Source: SHLQ01 sp964441145 (lineage in GTDB: Bacteria > Actinomycetota > Acidimicrobiia > Acidimicrobiales > SHLQ01). From it: DNA of 64,000 nt. Under the pieces are notes generated by a model. That model did not search any database, was not told the origin of the DNA, and saw only the letters and a program-made list of their open reading frames with translations. The translations under genes and the position numbers were made by a program. How positions within the stretch are numbered: the first letter of the stretch is position 1; each line of letters opens with the position of its first letter. Of the stretch, positions 25,921-34,811 are shown one piece after another. Location of the stretch: assembly GCA_964441145.1 (NCBI GenBank), contig CAYTUB010000001.1:1-64000 (forward strand), written 5' to 3'.

Positions 25921-26625
25921 ATGGCCATCCAATCGGGCACACCAACCAACCTCCTCCTCGCGGAGGACGACCAGAGCGTCCGAGAGGCGCTCGAGCGCGC
26001 GTTGGGGTTTGAAGGTTACGAGGTTCATGCCGTCGCCGATGGAGCACAAGCGCTCGAAGCTGTTCTCAAAGTTGATCCAGAAGTGATCGTGCTCGATGTG
26101 ATGATGCCTGCAGTTGACGGCCTCACGGCGTGTCGAAGGATCCGTGAGAAAGGGATTCGCACACCGGTGTTGATGTTGACCGCTCGTCACGATGTTGCAG
26201 ATCGCGTCGCCGGTCTGGACGCCGGAGCCGACGATTACCTGGTTAAGCCGTTCGATCTCGAGGAACTCCTCGCTCGACTGCGAGCGCTCGTCCGGCGTGG
26301 TTCAGTGATCGACGTCGATGGCGAAACCGATGTCATCTCGGTAGAAGACATGTCGCTCGACCTTTCTCGTCGAGAGGTGAGCCGGTCGGGTGAGCGTATA
26401 GACCTCACGAAAACAGAGTTCGAACTCCTTGCGCTACTCATGCACAACGAAGGCATCGTCTTAACCCGCGAAGTTATTTACGAACGCATCTGGGGCTACG
26501 ACTTCGAAACGAACTCAAAGTCGCTTGACGTGTATATCGGGTACCTCCGGCGCAAGACCGAGATCAACGGGCTACCTCGGCTGATTCATACCGTCAGAGG
26601 TGTCGGATATACGGCGAGGGCGTAG
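25921..26625 (+). CDS. OmpR/MprA-type response regulator
   Basis: The 234-residue regulator has a receiver domain (acidic EDD near residue 16, phospho-acceptor in VIVLDVMMP, TAR switch residues, Lys in YLVKPFDLEEL) and a C-terminal winged-helix effector domain ending RLIHTVRGVGYTAR. The frame is open upstream, but ATG 25921 begins the receiver fold. Its TAG stop shares its final G with the GTG start of the following kinase. Sequence and topology resemble mycobacterial MprA/MprB. The pair lies directly before DUF1800/DUF1501. Confidence 0.94.
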   Translation: MAIQSGTPTNLLLAEDDQSVREALERALGFEGYEVHAVADGAQALEAVLKVDPEVIVLDVMMPAVDGLTACRRIREKGIRTPVLMLTARHDVADRVAGLDAGADDYLVKPFDLEELLARLRALVRRGSVIDVDGETDVISVEDMSLDLSRREVSRSGERIDLTKTEFELLALLMHNEGIVLTREVIYERIWGYDFETNSKSLDVYIGYLRRKTEINGLPRLIHTVRGVGYTARA

Positions 26626-27995
26626 TGAGCCTCCGGTGGCGTCTCACCGCCGTAATCGGTGGTGTTGTCGCACTTACCCTCTTTGGCGCGAGTTTTCTGG
26701 CCTACGTCTCGGCTGAGCGAGAGCTCAACAGTCAGGTGGACGAGTTCTTGTTGACCCGTTCGCGTGAGACCGAACGAGGCTTGTCAACGGCTCGAAACCT
26801 CACGTTGAACTCAGACATTGCCTTTGGATTCCAACTCGGCAGTGTGAATGCGCTGACACGCGCCGATGCGAGTATCCAGTTGCTGTCACCCGACGAGAGC
26901 CAAGCGTTTCTCATCTCCGGTTCGCGTTTGCCGGTGGACGAACTCGACTTCGACATCGCCGCAGCCCCATCCGACGGGACAATTTCTCGGGCGACCTTTG
27001 ATCGGGTTGCCGACAACGGCGAGGTCTATAGGGTTCTCGTCTCCACGAACCCGCAGGGTGCACTGATGGTCGGGCGATCCGTCAGTGATGTCACCCAAAC
27101 GCTCGATGGGCTCCGCGGTTGGTTGATCGTCATCAGCGTGGTCGGCTCATTTGGGGCAGCCCTCGTGGGCTGGTTGGTGGCCGATCGCGTCCTGCGACCA
27201 GTATCGAGGCTGGCAGCGGCTACCGAACAGGTAGCCGAGACGAGGCGATTCGACGCCGACCTTCGTGTGGAAAGCACCGACGAGCTTGGTGCTCTTGCGC
27301 GTTCGTTCAACTCCATGCTTTCGGCACTGCGGGCATCACGAGAACAGCAGGATCGCCTCGTACGAGATGCGAACCACGAACTGCGAACACCGCTCACGAG
27401 TTTGCGTACAAATATCGATCTCCTCCGACGTCGCGGTGATGTGCTCTCCGACACTCAACGCACGTCGATCGTCGATGGAATGGATGGCGAGGTGCGTGAA
27501 CTCACGGACCTGGTGACAGAACTGGTGAGCTCCGCGACGAGCACGGGGTCGCTTGCGCCGAGCTCCTTTGATGAAATTGATCTCGTTGCGCTGTGCGAAG
27601 CGGCCGCGGATCGAACCCGTAAACGCACGGGCAGAGTCATCACGGTCGTTGGCGACGAAACGTCGACCGTGCGTGGCCATCAGAGTTCTTTGGAACGTGC
27701 CGTAGGCAACCTGCTTGGCAACGCGGTGAAGTTCAGTCCGTCGGACACCCCGATAGATGTGGAGGTTCGAGACGCCGGTGTCTGGGTGCACGACCGAGGT
27801 CCCGGGATTTCGCCGGACGATAAACAACGCATCTTTGATCGCTTTTACCGGTCTGATGCGACCAGAACAATGCCGGGATCTGGCCTCGGTCTTGCGATCG
27901 TGTCCGACATCGCTGCGGCACATGGTGGTTCGACCTTCGTTGAGGACCGAGACGGCGGTGGTGCCAGCGTTGGATTCCGGATCGGACCTATCTAA
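26625..27995 (+). CDS. OmpR-partner sensor histidine kinase (MprB-like)
   Basis: The 456-residue kinase has a short N-terminus, TM1 at about 8-28, an extracytoplasmic sensor of about 130 residues, TM2 at about 163-185, a HAMP linker, HisKA with phospho-acceptor in DANHELRTPLTSLRTNID, and an HATPase domain (GNAVKFSPSD N-box, VHDRGPGISPDD G1, GSGLGLAIVSDIAAAHGG G2). The GTG start overlaps the stop of the response regulator by one base. The stop is 143 bp before the DUF1800 gene, with no obvious terminator between. Confidence 0.94.
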   Translation: MSLRWRLTAVIGGVVALTLFGASFLAYVSAERELNSQVDEFLLTRSRETERGLSTARNLTLNSDIAFGFQLGSVNALTRADASIQLLSPDESQAFLISGSRLPVDELDFDIAAAPSDGTISRATFDRVADNGEVYRVLVSTNPQGALMVGRSVSDVTQTLDGLRGWLIVISVVGSFGAALVGWLVADRVLRPVSRLAAATEQVAETRRFDADLRVESTDELGALARSFNSMLSALRASREQQDRLVRDANHELRTPLTSLRTNIDLLRRRGDVLSDTQRTSIVDGMDGEVRELTDLVTELVSSATSTGSLAPSSFDEIDLVALCEAAADRTRKRTGRVITVVGDETSTVRGHQSSLERAVGNLLGNAVKFSPSDTPIDVEVRDAGVWVHDRGPGISPDDKQRIFDRFYRSDATRTMPGSGLGLAIVSDIAAAHGGSTFVEDRDGGGASVGFRIGPI

Positions 27996-28138
27996 AATTT
28001 GTGACGAAACTATGCGGTTGTCATGAATTCGTAATATAGTTCCTCAAGAAACTCACAGAACTCTCCGATTCATGGGGAGATGTTCACACTCTCAGTGTTA
28101 TACGTACGGAGTTGTGTGGTCGACGGGCTGAGGAACCT

Positions 28139-29452
28139 ATGGCATTAGATCGAGCAAGCGCAGCGCACCTTCTTCGGAGAGCTGCCGTCGGGGGCACGAC
28201 CGAGCAAATCGACTCGTTCGTCGGAATGAGCGAAGAGGCGGCCATCGACCGGCTCTTTGACTACTCGGACAATCCGGGCCTGCCAGGCTTTGGCACATTC
28301 CGGACCGGTGATCAGCATTGGATTGCTCAGGAGAAGATGATCAACTGGTGGGTCGACCGGATGATTACCGCTCCTCCAACAATCGAAGAGAAGCTGACCC
28401 TGTTTTGGCACGGACACTTCACTTCGGCCCGCGAGAAGGTGGAAGACGCCGAGCCCCTGTGGGACCAGCACGTGCTATTCCGAAACGCCGGGCGAGCCAA
28501 CTTTCGCAACTTGCTCGGTCGCGTCAGTTTCGGCCCAGCGATGTTGATCTACCTCGACAACGAGACCAATGCAAAGGGCGCCGAGCAGGAGAATTTCGCT
28601 CGCGAGCTCATGGAGCTATTCACGCTCGGCAACGGACGATTTTCTGAGCAAGACGTCGTGGCGATGGCCAAGGCGTGGACCGGGCACAACACCATTGGTC
28701 GGACCCCCGAAAACGGTTTCACCTACGACCCCACGTACGTCTTTAACGCAGACGCCCACGACAACTCGCAAAAGACGCTCTTCGGTGTGAGAAAGAATTG
28801 GGATGCCGAGGACACCCTCGATGCGATCTGTACTGGACCTAAAGCCTCGGTGATGTCGGACTACATCGCCCGACGGATGTTCCAGTTCTACGTGCATACG
28901 AACCCGTCGCAGGCAGTGATCGATGAGCTGGCTGCAGGCTTTCGTCAAAGCGACCTAAGCCCTGGAAAGCTGCTGAAGTCGATCCTTCTCCACGACGAAT
29001 TTTGGGCCGATCACAGCCGGTATGCGCTGGTGAAGAGCCCGGTGGAGTACATGGTTGACATCATGCGCCGCAATGGTTTGCGTTCCCAAGACCAGGCCGT
29101 CAGATGGCGGATGGAGGGCATGGGCATGACCTTGTTCGACCCGCCCAACGTCGCTGGATGGGGTCAGAACGATTACTGGCTCAGCACCGCCCTCGCGTGG
29201 TCCAAGGCGGAGTGGGTCACGCACCTCAAGTGGACTGCGGACGAACGAAACGTCCTGCAAAACCTCGACCAATTTTCGCCCGCTCGAGCGACGAACGAAG
29301 TGTTGGAGTTCTACTCAATTTTCGACGAGTCTCCGACCACCCGAGCAGCCATCAAAGAGGTCATCGAGACCACCATGGCCGAGCGGCCATGGGCGATGGC
29401 AAACGAACCTTTCGCCGTGGGCATGTTTGCACCGGAGGTGCAGTGCGCATGA
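28139..29452 (+). CDS. DUF1800 family protein (first copy)
   Basis: The protein of about 437 residues begins RASAAHLLRRAAVGGTTEQI and contains the DUF1800 hallmarks FWHGHFTSA, NFARELMELFTLGNG and VAGWGQNDYW. No signal peptide is visible; the partner DUF1501 protein carries a Tat signal, so co-export is conceivable. Molecular function of the family is not established. The ATG at 28139 has GAGGAA at good spacing. Its stop overlaps the DUF1501 start (ATGA), a strict translational coupling. A second, diverged copy is at 51488-52729. Confidence 0.9.
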   Translation: MALDRASAAHLLRRAAVGGTTEQIDSFVGMSEEAAIDRLFDYSDNPGLPGFGTFRTGDQHWIAQEKMINWWVDRMITAPPTIEEKLTLFWHGHFTSAREKVEDAEPLWDQHVLFRNAGRANFRNLLGRVSFGPAMLIYLDNETNAKGAEQENFARELMELFTLGNGRFSEQDVVAMAKAWTGHNTIGRTPENGFTYDPTYVFNADAHDNSQKTLFGVRKNWDAEDTLDAICTGPKASVMSDYIARRMFQFYVHTNPSQAVIDELAAGFRQSDLSPGKLLKSILLHDEFWADHSRYALVKSPVEYMVDIMRRNGLRSQDQAVRWRMEGMGMTLFDPPNVAGWGQNDYWLSTALAWSKAEWVTHLKWTADERNVLQNLDQFSPARATNEVLEFYSIFDESPTTRAAIKEVIETTMAERPWAMANEPFAVGMFAPEVQCA

Positions 29453-30834
29453 TTGATGACACGTACGAGACACTCGAGAATCTCGGGGACGCAATCGAGT
29501 CGGAACGTCCTCTATCGATGATGGAACGCCGACGCTTTCTCCAAGCGGCTGCTTTCGCCGGTGCTGGGGCGGTAGCGATTCCGACCTTCTTGGCAGGCGC
29601 AGCAGGTGCTCAGACCAGTAGCACCGACACCATTTTGTTGACCGTCACCTTGGATGGCGGCAACGACGGCCTCAATACGCTTGGCCCCTTTGGAAGTGGG
29701 CGGTATCGCGATCTCCGCGGATCGCTCGCGATAGGTGAAGGAAGTGCCCACAGCGGCCCAGAAGATCTGATGTGGCACCCCAGCCTTCGCCGCTTGGCCA
29801 CTCGCTATCGCCGGGGCGACGTCGCCGTCGTGCGGGGTGTGGGCGAACCGGCACTCGACCAAAGTCACTTCTCCAACATGGCGCGTTGGCAGTCGGCAAA
29901 CCCAAATGGGGCAATCAGCGCCACCGGTTGGCTCGGACGGTGGCTCGATACCTTCGACAACGGTCAGTTCTCCGGTGTCACGATTGGTGGCCAAGGTGTG
30001 CCTCTGCATATGCGAGGTACGCGGACCGACGTCACCGATCTCCCGAATCGAGAGGCGGCACTCTTTGGTGCCGACCGTTCGCAAGACTGGGACGTGACCA
30101 TGTTCCGGGCGATCAACCAGATGCGTCAATCTGACCGATCACCATGGTCCAGCCGAGTTGGCGAGGTAGCCGCTCAATCGATTGATTCGGCCCGTGCGGT
30201 TGCTGGAGCCTTCGCCCAAGATCTGCCCGACGCGTCGACTCTGTTGACCGACATGACCCTCGCTGCGCGCGTGATCAACCTGAACTTGGGAACTCGTGTG
30301 GTCAACGTGCATCAGCGAGGGTACGACACCCACGACAACCAGATTGGTGAGAACTCCGGAGTCGGGGAACACGCCGACCTCCTGGGCGATCTCGACCTCG
30401 CACTCGATACGTTCTTTGCCGCTCTCAACCCGGCCATGGCAGAGCGAGTTGTCGTGCTGGTCTATAGCGAGTTTGGGCGCCGTGCCCAGGCAAACGGTTC
30501 GCGAGGCACCGACCACGGAACGTCAAACCATGCATTCATCATCGGCCGACGAATTCGCGGTGGCATGTATGGGGATGCGCCCCCACTCGGAACGCTCGAC
30601 GATCGCGGCAACTTTCGAGTCACCGTCGACTTTCGGCGAATGTATGCGACCGTGGTCGAGCAAGTGCTCGGCAGTGATTCTCGAGGGGTGCTCGGAGCCA
30701 ACTTCCAATCTGTGGCGAACATCATCGACACGACGGACGAGGTCGAAAGCACCGAAGACCGCGCTTCGGAGATCCGTGGCCGCCGACGTCGAAATCCAGA
30801 GAACTACCTGCTGGATCGAGCACCAACGTTTTGA
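29449..30834 (+). CDS. DUF1501 family Tat-exported protein (first copy)
   Basis: A 461-residue protein with an N-terminal Tat-like signal (MERRRFLQAAAFAGAGAVAI, cleavage near AGAQT) after an acidic leader, then the DUF1501 domain: LDGGNDGLNTLGPF, LMWHPSLRRLATRYRRGDVA, SHFSNMARWQSA, YDTHDNQ, VYSEFGRRAQANGSRGTDHG. The family has an alkaline phosphatase/sulfatase-like fold with metal ligands such as the DHG motif; substrate unknown. The start overlaps the DUF1800 stop by 4 bp. The stop codon TGA falls inside the short repeat copy D (TGATCTGTCCC). Confidence 0.9.
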   Translation: MIDDTYETLENLGDAIESERPLSMMERRRFLQAAAFAGAGAVAIPTFLAGAAGAQTSSTDTILLTVTLDGGNDGLNTLGPFGSGRYRDLRGSLAIGEGSAHSGPEDLMWHPSLRRLATRYRRGDVAVVRGVGEPALDQSHFSNMARWQSANPNGAISATGWLGRWLDTFDNGQFSGVTIGGQGVPLHMRGTRTDVTDLPNREAALFGADRSQDWDVTMFRAINQMRQSDRSPWSSRVGEVAAQSIDSARAVAGAFAQDLPDASTLLTDMTLAARVINLNLGTRVVNVHQRGYDTHDNQIGENSGVGEHADLLGDLDLALDTFFAALNPAMAERVVVLVYSEFGRRAQANGSRGTDHGTSNHAFIIGRRIRGGMYGDAPPLGTLDDRGNFRVTVDFRRMYATVVEQVLGSDSRGVLGANFQSVANIIDTTDEVESTEDRASEIRGRRRRNPENYLLDRAPTF

Positions 30835-30844
30835 TCTGTCCCTT
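30833..30844. repeat. short copy (D) of the dispersed GTCCC element arm
   Basis: GATCTGTCCCTT matches the reverse complement of the right arm of copy B at 15625-15675 (AGATCTGTCCCTT). It begins within the DUF1501 stop codon, between convergent genes. No opposite arm is visible here, so it is a half element or chance. Confidence 0.35.
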
Positions 30845-30859
30845 CGGACCTTTCGTGGC

Positions 30860-31522
30860 TTAGGGCTGACGTTCGGGCGCTCGTTGCGCCTTGCGCTCGA
30901 TTGAGCGCACGCGGCTGAACCGCCGCGTAATCACGAACAGCAGCGAAATGAGTGCGACGAGCACCAGCGCGGCGGCGACTCCGCCCAAAGCGACCAGGGC
31001 AGCGATGTTCTGTGCGAACAAGCCGAAGTCAGCGGGGTCCGAGCAATCCTGGTTGATGAGGTCAGGATTGAACTGGATGACACCCTGGCCATCCCACAGT
31101 AGGCCCGGCTGGAGATCCGGCGTGGCGAAATCGACCGACTGCCCATCGGGTCGTGTGCTGACCGTGTAGCGAATCCCTGGTTCAAGGGTTGTATCGAGAG
31201 GGACGACCTCCTCCCACTGGGCGGGAACCTGGCCGACGATGAACTCGATGAGCGACGTGGGTTCGATAGCGGTTTCGGGGGCGGGCGCGTTGGGGTCGAA
31301 CTGAATTTCCCAGAGGATCTCTTCGCGAACGGAAAGTTGCACTGAACTGGGACCCGGGCAGTTATCGGCGAGGACCCGAACGCCTGTCTCGACCGTCGTC
31401 GATGTCGACGTCAACCGCAATCCACGGCGCTCATCCTCAGCGCACGCAGAAGCAAGGATGGTCACTGCCAGTAGCGCTATAAGCAGGCGGAAGCGATTCC
31501 GCCGGGGTCCAATCACAGCCAC
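30860..31522 (-). CDS. secreted lipoprotein with C-terminal transmembrane helix, function unknown
   Basis: A 220-residue protein with a signal and lipobox (LLIALLAVTILASACAED), a beta-rich extracytoplasmic domain containing two isolated cysteines (ADNCPGP and NQDCSDP), and a C-terminal transmembrane helix at about 172-197 (IAALVALGGVAAALVLVALISLLF, written here in part) followed by a basic tail. I recognise no family. The double anchoring is unusual. It converges with the DUF1501 gene and is divergent from the Crp-type regulator. GTG 31522 or GTG 31516 could start it. Confidence 0.65.
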   Translation of the reverse strand: MAVIGPRRNRFRLLIALLAVTILASACAEDERRGLRLTSTSTTVETGVRVLADNCPGPSSVQLSVREEILWEIQFDPNAPAPETAIEPTSLIEFIVGQVPAQWEEVVPLDTTLEPGIRYTVSTRPDGQSVDFATPDLQPGLLWDGQGVIQFNPDLINQDCSDPADFGLFAQNIAALVALGGVAAALVLVALISLLFVITRRFSRVRSIERKAQRAPERQP

Positions 31523-31558
31523 GTCACCGACGATAGTGAACGATCCACAAACATCCGG

Positions 31559-31572
31559 GTTAATTCTTTAAC
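31559..31572. promoter_or_regulatory. inverted repeat upstream of the Crp-family gene
   Basis: GTTAA-TTCT-TTAAC forms a 5-bp inverted repeat 56 bp before the regulator start, in the divergent spacer with the lipoprotein gene. Crp/Fnr proteins bind dyads, so an autoregulatory site is possible. The spacing is short for a canonical Crp site. Confidence 0.3.
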
Positions 31573-31627
31573 GATTGCCCATTGGGTCTCTTTTGCCCCG
31601 ATTCGCTAGAGCTATCATGGGAGGATC

Positions 31628-32320
31628 ATGACCATAGGTGGGGACCATTTCATGCAGCGGCTTGCCGCGGAGCAACAGCGCGCACTGCGCGCTCAAGCCT
31701 CGAGACGCGTCTTGTCGAAGGGCCAAAAGCTCTTCCTCGACGGGGATACGGCGGTTGAAGTCTTCATTGTCGTGGCCGGCAACGTGAAGATCACGGTGAT
31801 GAGCCATGATGGGCGGGAATTGCTGGTCGAAGTGCACGGCTATGGTGCGCTCCTGGGCGAGTTGGCCGGCTTTAGCGATGACACACGAGCCGCCAGTGCC
31901 TTTGCGCTGACGTCGCCTACCGAGGTTCTGGTGCTCAATCGCCGGTCGTTCGAAGAAAGTGTGCTTGGTGATCCAGTCATGACTAAAGCGCTTATCGACG
32001 AGCTCGCCTACAAATTGCGGCTCGCGTCGTTCCGCCAATTGGAGCTAGCGGTCGATGATGTGTCTGGACGAGTCGTACGGCGCCTTCTTGAACTGGCAGA
32101 ACGCTTTGGGGAGGCGTCAGACGACGGAACTACAACATTCCGCTCCCCAATAACCCAACAAGACCTCGCAGACTGGGCTGGCGTAAGCCGCCAAGCTGTC
32201 GTCAAGGAACTGCGTCTGTTGCGAGATGCCGGAGCGATCGTCACTCAGGGCTCGCGCTTCACACTGCTCGACCGAACTGGTCTCAACGAGCGCACTCAGC
32301 GCCTGGGGGAGCCGTCGTAG
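31628..32320 (+). CDS. Crp/Fnr family transcriptional regulator
   Basis: The 230-residue protein has an N-terminal cyclic-nucleotide-type beta-roll (GDTAVEVFIVVAGNVKITVM, GYGALLGELAGFSDDTRAAS), a dimerisation helix and a C-terminal winged helix (ITQQDLADWAGVSRQAVVKE, LRLLRDAGAIVTQG). The GELAGF...TRAAS stretch resembles the cAMP pocket of actinobacterial GlxR-type proteins, but key residues cannot be confirmed by eye. No Fnr-type N-terminal cysteine cluster is present. A perfect GGAGG precedes the ATG. map follows 27 bp later on the same strand. Confidence 0.9.
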   Translation: MTIGGDHFMQRLAAEQQRALRAQASRRVLSKGQKLFLDGDTAVEVFIVVAGNVKITVMSHDGRELLVEVHGYGALLGELAGFSDDTRAASAFALTSPTEVLVLNRRSFEESVLGDPVMTKALIDELAYKLRLASFRQLELAVDDVSGRVVRRLLELAERFGEASDDGTTTFRSPITQQDLADWAGVSRQAVVKELRLLRDAGAIVTQGSRFTLLDRTGLNERTQRLGEPS

Positions 32321-32347
32321 CGGTTGTGCCAGTAGCATGGTGGCGTT

Positions 32348-33298
32348 GTGGCAAAGCGCAAACGAAAGCGATCAGCAATCTCAGCTCCTCCTTCCGAGCC
32401 GCCTATGCGTCCCGGAATTATCGGACTGAGCCGAAGCGTGCCCGACACGATTCCTAAGCCTCCCTACGCCGAATCTGGAGACCCTGGGCCATCGTTGTCG
32501 AGCCTGGTTCGCACACCCGATGAGCTCGATGCCATGCGGCGAGCCGGAGCGATCGCCGCTGAGGTGCTCATCCACGCGGGGAGCTTTGTTGAGCCAGGAA
32601 TTACGACCGACAAAATCGATGAGGTAGTCCACAAGGAGTCATTGCGTCGAGGCGCATACCCCTCGCCGCTGAACTACCGCGGGTTCCCGAAGTCGGTGTG
32701 TACCTCGATCAACGAGGTCATCTGCCATGGGATCCCCGATTCTCGACCGCTCCTCGATGGCGACATCATTAACATCGACGTGACCGTCTATGTCGACGGA
32801 GTCCACGGAGACAACAGTTGTACCTTCCTCGTTGGCGATGTCGACGAGCATTCCCGGCACCTCGTCGCCGAGACGTACGTCTCGATGATGGAGGGGATAA
32901 AGACGGTTCGCAATGGATCCAAGGTGAACGACATCGGTCGAGCGATCGAACGCCACGCTCGTTCGCAAAATCTTGGGGTTGTGCGTGAGTTCATTGGACA
33001 CGGCGTGGGAACGGACTTTCACAGCGACCTGCAGATCCCGCACTACTACGACCCGCGAGCCAAGACCATGCTCACCACGGGAATGACCTTCACGGTCGAG
33101 CCGATGCTCACGCTCGGCGACCCATCGCTGTATCTCTGGGAAGACGAGTGGACGGCACTCACCCAAGACGGACGCCGTAGCGCTCAGTTCGAGCACACAC
33201 TTGCCGTCACCGAGGATGGTTTCGAGCTGCTCACCGTGGCCAGCGATGGTACGACCGCTGCCGAGTTATACGCACCGTCGGCTTCAACGGCGCCCTGA
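32348..33298 (+). CDS. map: methionine aminopeptidase, type I with N-terminal extension
   Basis: The 316-residue enzyme removes initiator methionine co-translationally. The pita-bread metal ligands are visible: Asp in DIINIDVTVYVDGVHGDNS (two Asp), His in EFIGHGVGTDFHSD, Glu in FTVEPML and Glu in QFEHTLAVTEDG. The first about 55 residues form a basic, Pro-rich extension (RKRKRSAISAPPSEPP), like the ribosome/SH3-type linker of mycobacterial MapB. The GTG start at 32348 is accepted because this extension is a known MapB feature. It converges with the RNase gene. Confidence 0.93.
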   Translation: MAKRKRKRSAISAPPSEPPMRPGIIGLSRSVPDTIPKPPYAESGDPGPSLSSLVRTPDELDAMRRAGAIAAEVLIHAGSFVEPGITTDKIDEVVHKESLRRGAYPSPLNYRGFPKSVCTSINEVICHGIPDSRPLLDGDIINIDVTVYVDGVHGDNSCTFLVGDVDEHSRHLVAETYVSMMEGIKTVRNGSKVNDIGRAIERHARSQNLGVVREFIGHGVGTDFHSDLQIPHYYDPRAKTMLTTGMTFTVEPMLTLGDPSLYLWEDEWTALTQDGRRSAQFEHTLAVTEDGFELLTVASDGTTAAELYAPSASTAP

Positions 33299-33316
33299 AG
33301 CATTACCTCCACCGAA

Positions 33317-33342
33317 AACCGTCGGGGAAGATGATGACGGTT
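33317..33342. terminator. hairpin between convergent map and RNase genes
   Basis: AACCGTC and GACGGTT arms with a 12-nt loop lie just beyond map and overlap the last codon of the convergent RNase gene. It may serve both directions. No long T tract is present. Confidence 0.4.
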
Positions 33343-34789
33343 AGGTCTCCGCAAGCTCGAAACGTACGCGTCGCTCTCCGAGATCGACGTCGGTGAGGGT
33401 GACCTGCACCTCATCACCGAGATCAGCTGAGCCCTCGGCATAGGCGACAACGGCGGGATCGCCAATCTGTACGCGTACCCGCTCGCGCTTCTCGTCGAGA
33501 TGGGTGACGAGTCCTTCGAACGTTTCACCGACCCGGTCTGCCAACAAGGCCGCTTCGAGTAGATCGAGGACACCACGGTCGAGGTTCCCCTCGCGGTTTC
33601 GAGCCTGACCGAGCAGCTTCGGAAGCTCAGGTAGCGCGTCCAGCGTCCATTGGGGCGGACGCTCGCCAGCGAGGGCAGACAGCACACACTCGTTTGCAAA
33701 CCGATCGCCAAGACGTCGCAGCGGAGCGGTGACGTGGGCGTAGTCAGCGGCAATCGCCGAATGGGAGGTGTGCTCGGGGAGCTCACCGTCGAAGGCTTCG
33801 TACCCGGCCCCACGCAACCCGCGAGCGGACTGGGCGATCAAGGCCGCTTGCTGTGGGTCATTGGGGTCCAAACTCCGGACCGTATCGGCATAGCTTTGCG
33901 ACTTGGGCCAGTCGACACCGAGCGCCCGCGCGATATGGCGGAGCTCATCGATCGTGCGATTATCGGGAGTCGGGAGCGTTCGCACGATGCCGGTCCCGCC
34001 ACGCAACATGATCTCTGCGGCAGCGATCCCGGTGAGCAAGCTGATCTGAGCGTTCCAGCCTTCGATTGGGAGAGATTCGTCGTATTCGAGACTGAATCCG
34101 GTATCGGTAGTTTTGACTTCTTGAGACGCGAGGCGCAACGAAACCGCACCCCGCTCGACCTCGAGCGCTTCGCGCAGCATGCCGACTTCTCGAAGCGCGA
34201 GCAAGCCCGGATGATCACCTGAATCGATGAGATCCGCGGCTTCGCGATAGGACAGTTTCGCCCGGGAACGTACCAGTGCGCGTTCAAGGTGTGCGCTCTC
34301 GATATGGCCGGTTTCATCAAGGTCGATCGTCCACAGCAGGCTCTGTCGGTCCTGGTCGGGTAGCAGGCTCGCCGCATCTTCACTAATGGCCGCGGGGTGT
34401 AAGGGGGCACGGCCGTCGGGGCTGTACATGGTTGCCCCACGTCGGCGAGATTCCTGATCGATCAGACCACCTGGCGTAACCCACGCCGAGACGTCAGCAA
34501 TTGCGTAGTAGACCCGCCAACCCTGCGGCCGTGACTCGATGTGGACCGCCTGATCGAGGTCCATCGAGTCGGGAGGATCGATGGTGACCAGCTCGATGTC
34601 GGTGCGGTCGGACACGGTGGATCCGGCGCTACCTGGAGGGATCTGGGGGCCATTGGCGGCGCTTTCACGAGCTTCGGCGATGACGTCCTCGGAAAACGCT
34701 AGGGGGATATCGAGCTGCTCCCGCAACGTCATGAGACCTTGGCATATCTCAGCCTGGTCTGGAGAGCAACGATAATGAAGTCGAGCCAT
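33341..34789 (-). CDS. RNB-domain (RNase II/R family) exoribonuclease
   Basis: About 482 residues. The RNB catalytic core is clear: VTIDPPDSMDLDQAVHIE carries the Asp cluster that binds magnesium, then YYAIADVSAWVTPGG, RRGATMYSPDGRAPLHP and LSYREAADLI. A C-terminal S1-like strand region (FEGLVTHLDEKRERVRVQIG) follows. It lacks the N-terminal cold-shock domains of RNase R, matching the short actinobacterial form. It should degrade RNA 3' to 5'. ATG 34789 is chosen over the longer 34831 frame, which overlaps the DUF3048 gene. It is 22 bp downstream of that gene. Confidence 0.88.
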   Translation of the reverse strand: MARLHYRCSPDQAEICQGLMTLREQLDIPLAFSEDVIAEARESAANGPQIPPGSAGSTVSDRTDIELVTIDPPDSMDLDQAVHIESRPQGWRVYYAIADVSAWVTPGGLIDQESRRRGATMYSPDGRAPLHPAAISEDAASLLPDQDRQSLLWTIDLDETGHIESAHLERALVRSRAKLSYREAADLIDSGDHPGLLALREVGMLREALEVERGAVSLRLASQEVKTTDTGFSLEYDESLPIEGWNAQISLLTGIAAAEIMLRGGTGIVRTLPTPDNRTIDELRHIARALGVDWPKSQSYADTVRSLDPNDPQQAALIAQSARGLRGAGYEAFDGELPEHTSHSAIAADYAHVTAPLRRLGDRFANECVLSALAGERPPQWTLDALPELPKLLGQARNREGNLDRGVLDLLEAALLADRVGETFEGLVTHLDEKRERVRVQIGDPAVVAYAEGSADLGDEVQVTLTDVDLGERRVRFELAET

Positions 34790-34811
34790 GGGCTCACAGT
34801 ATCGGTCCGCT

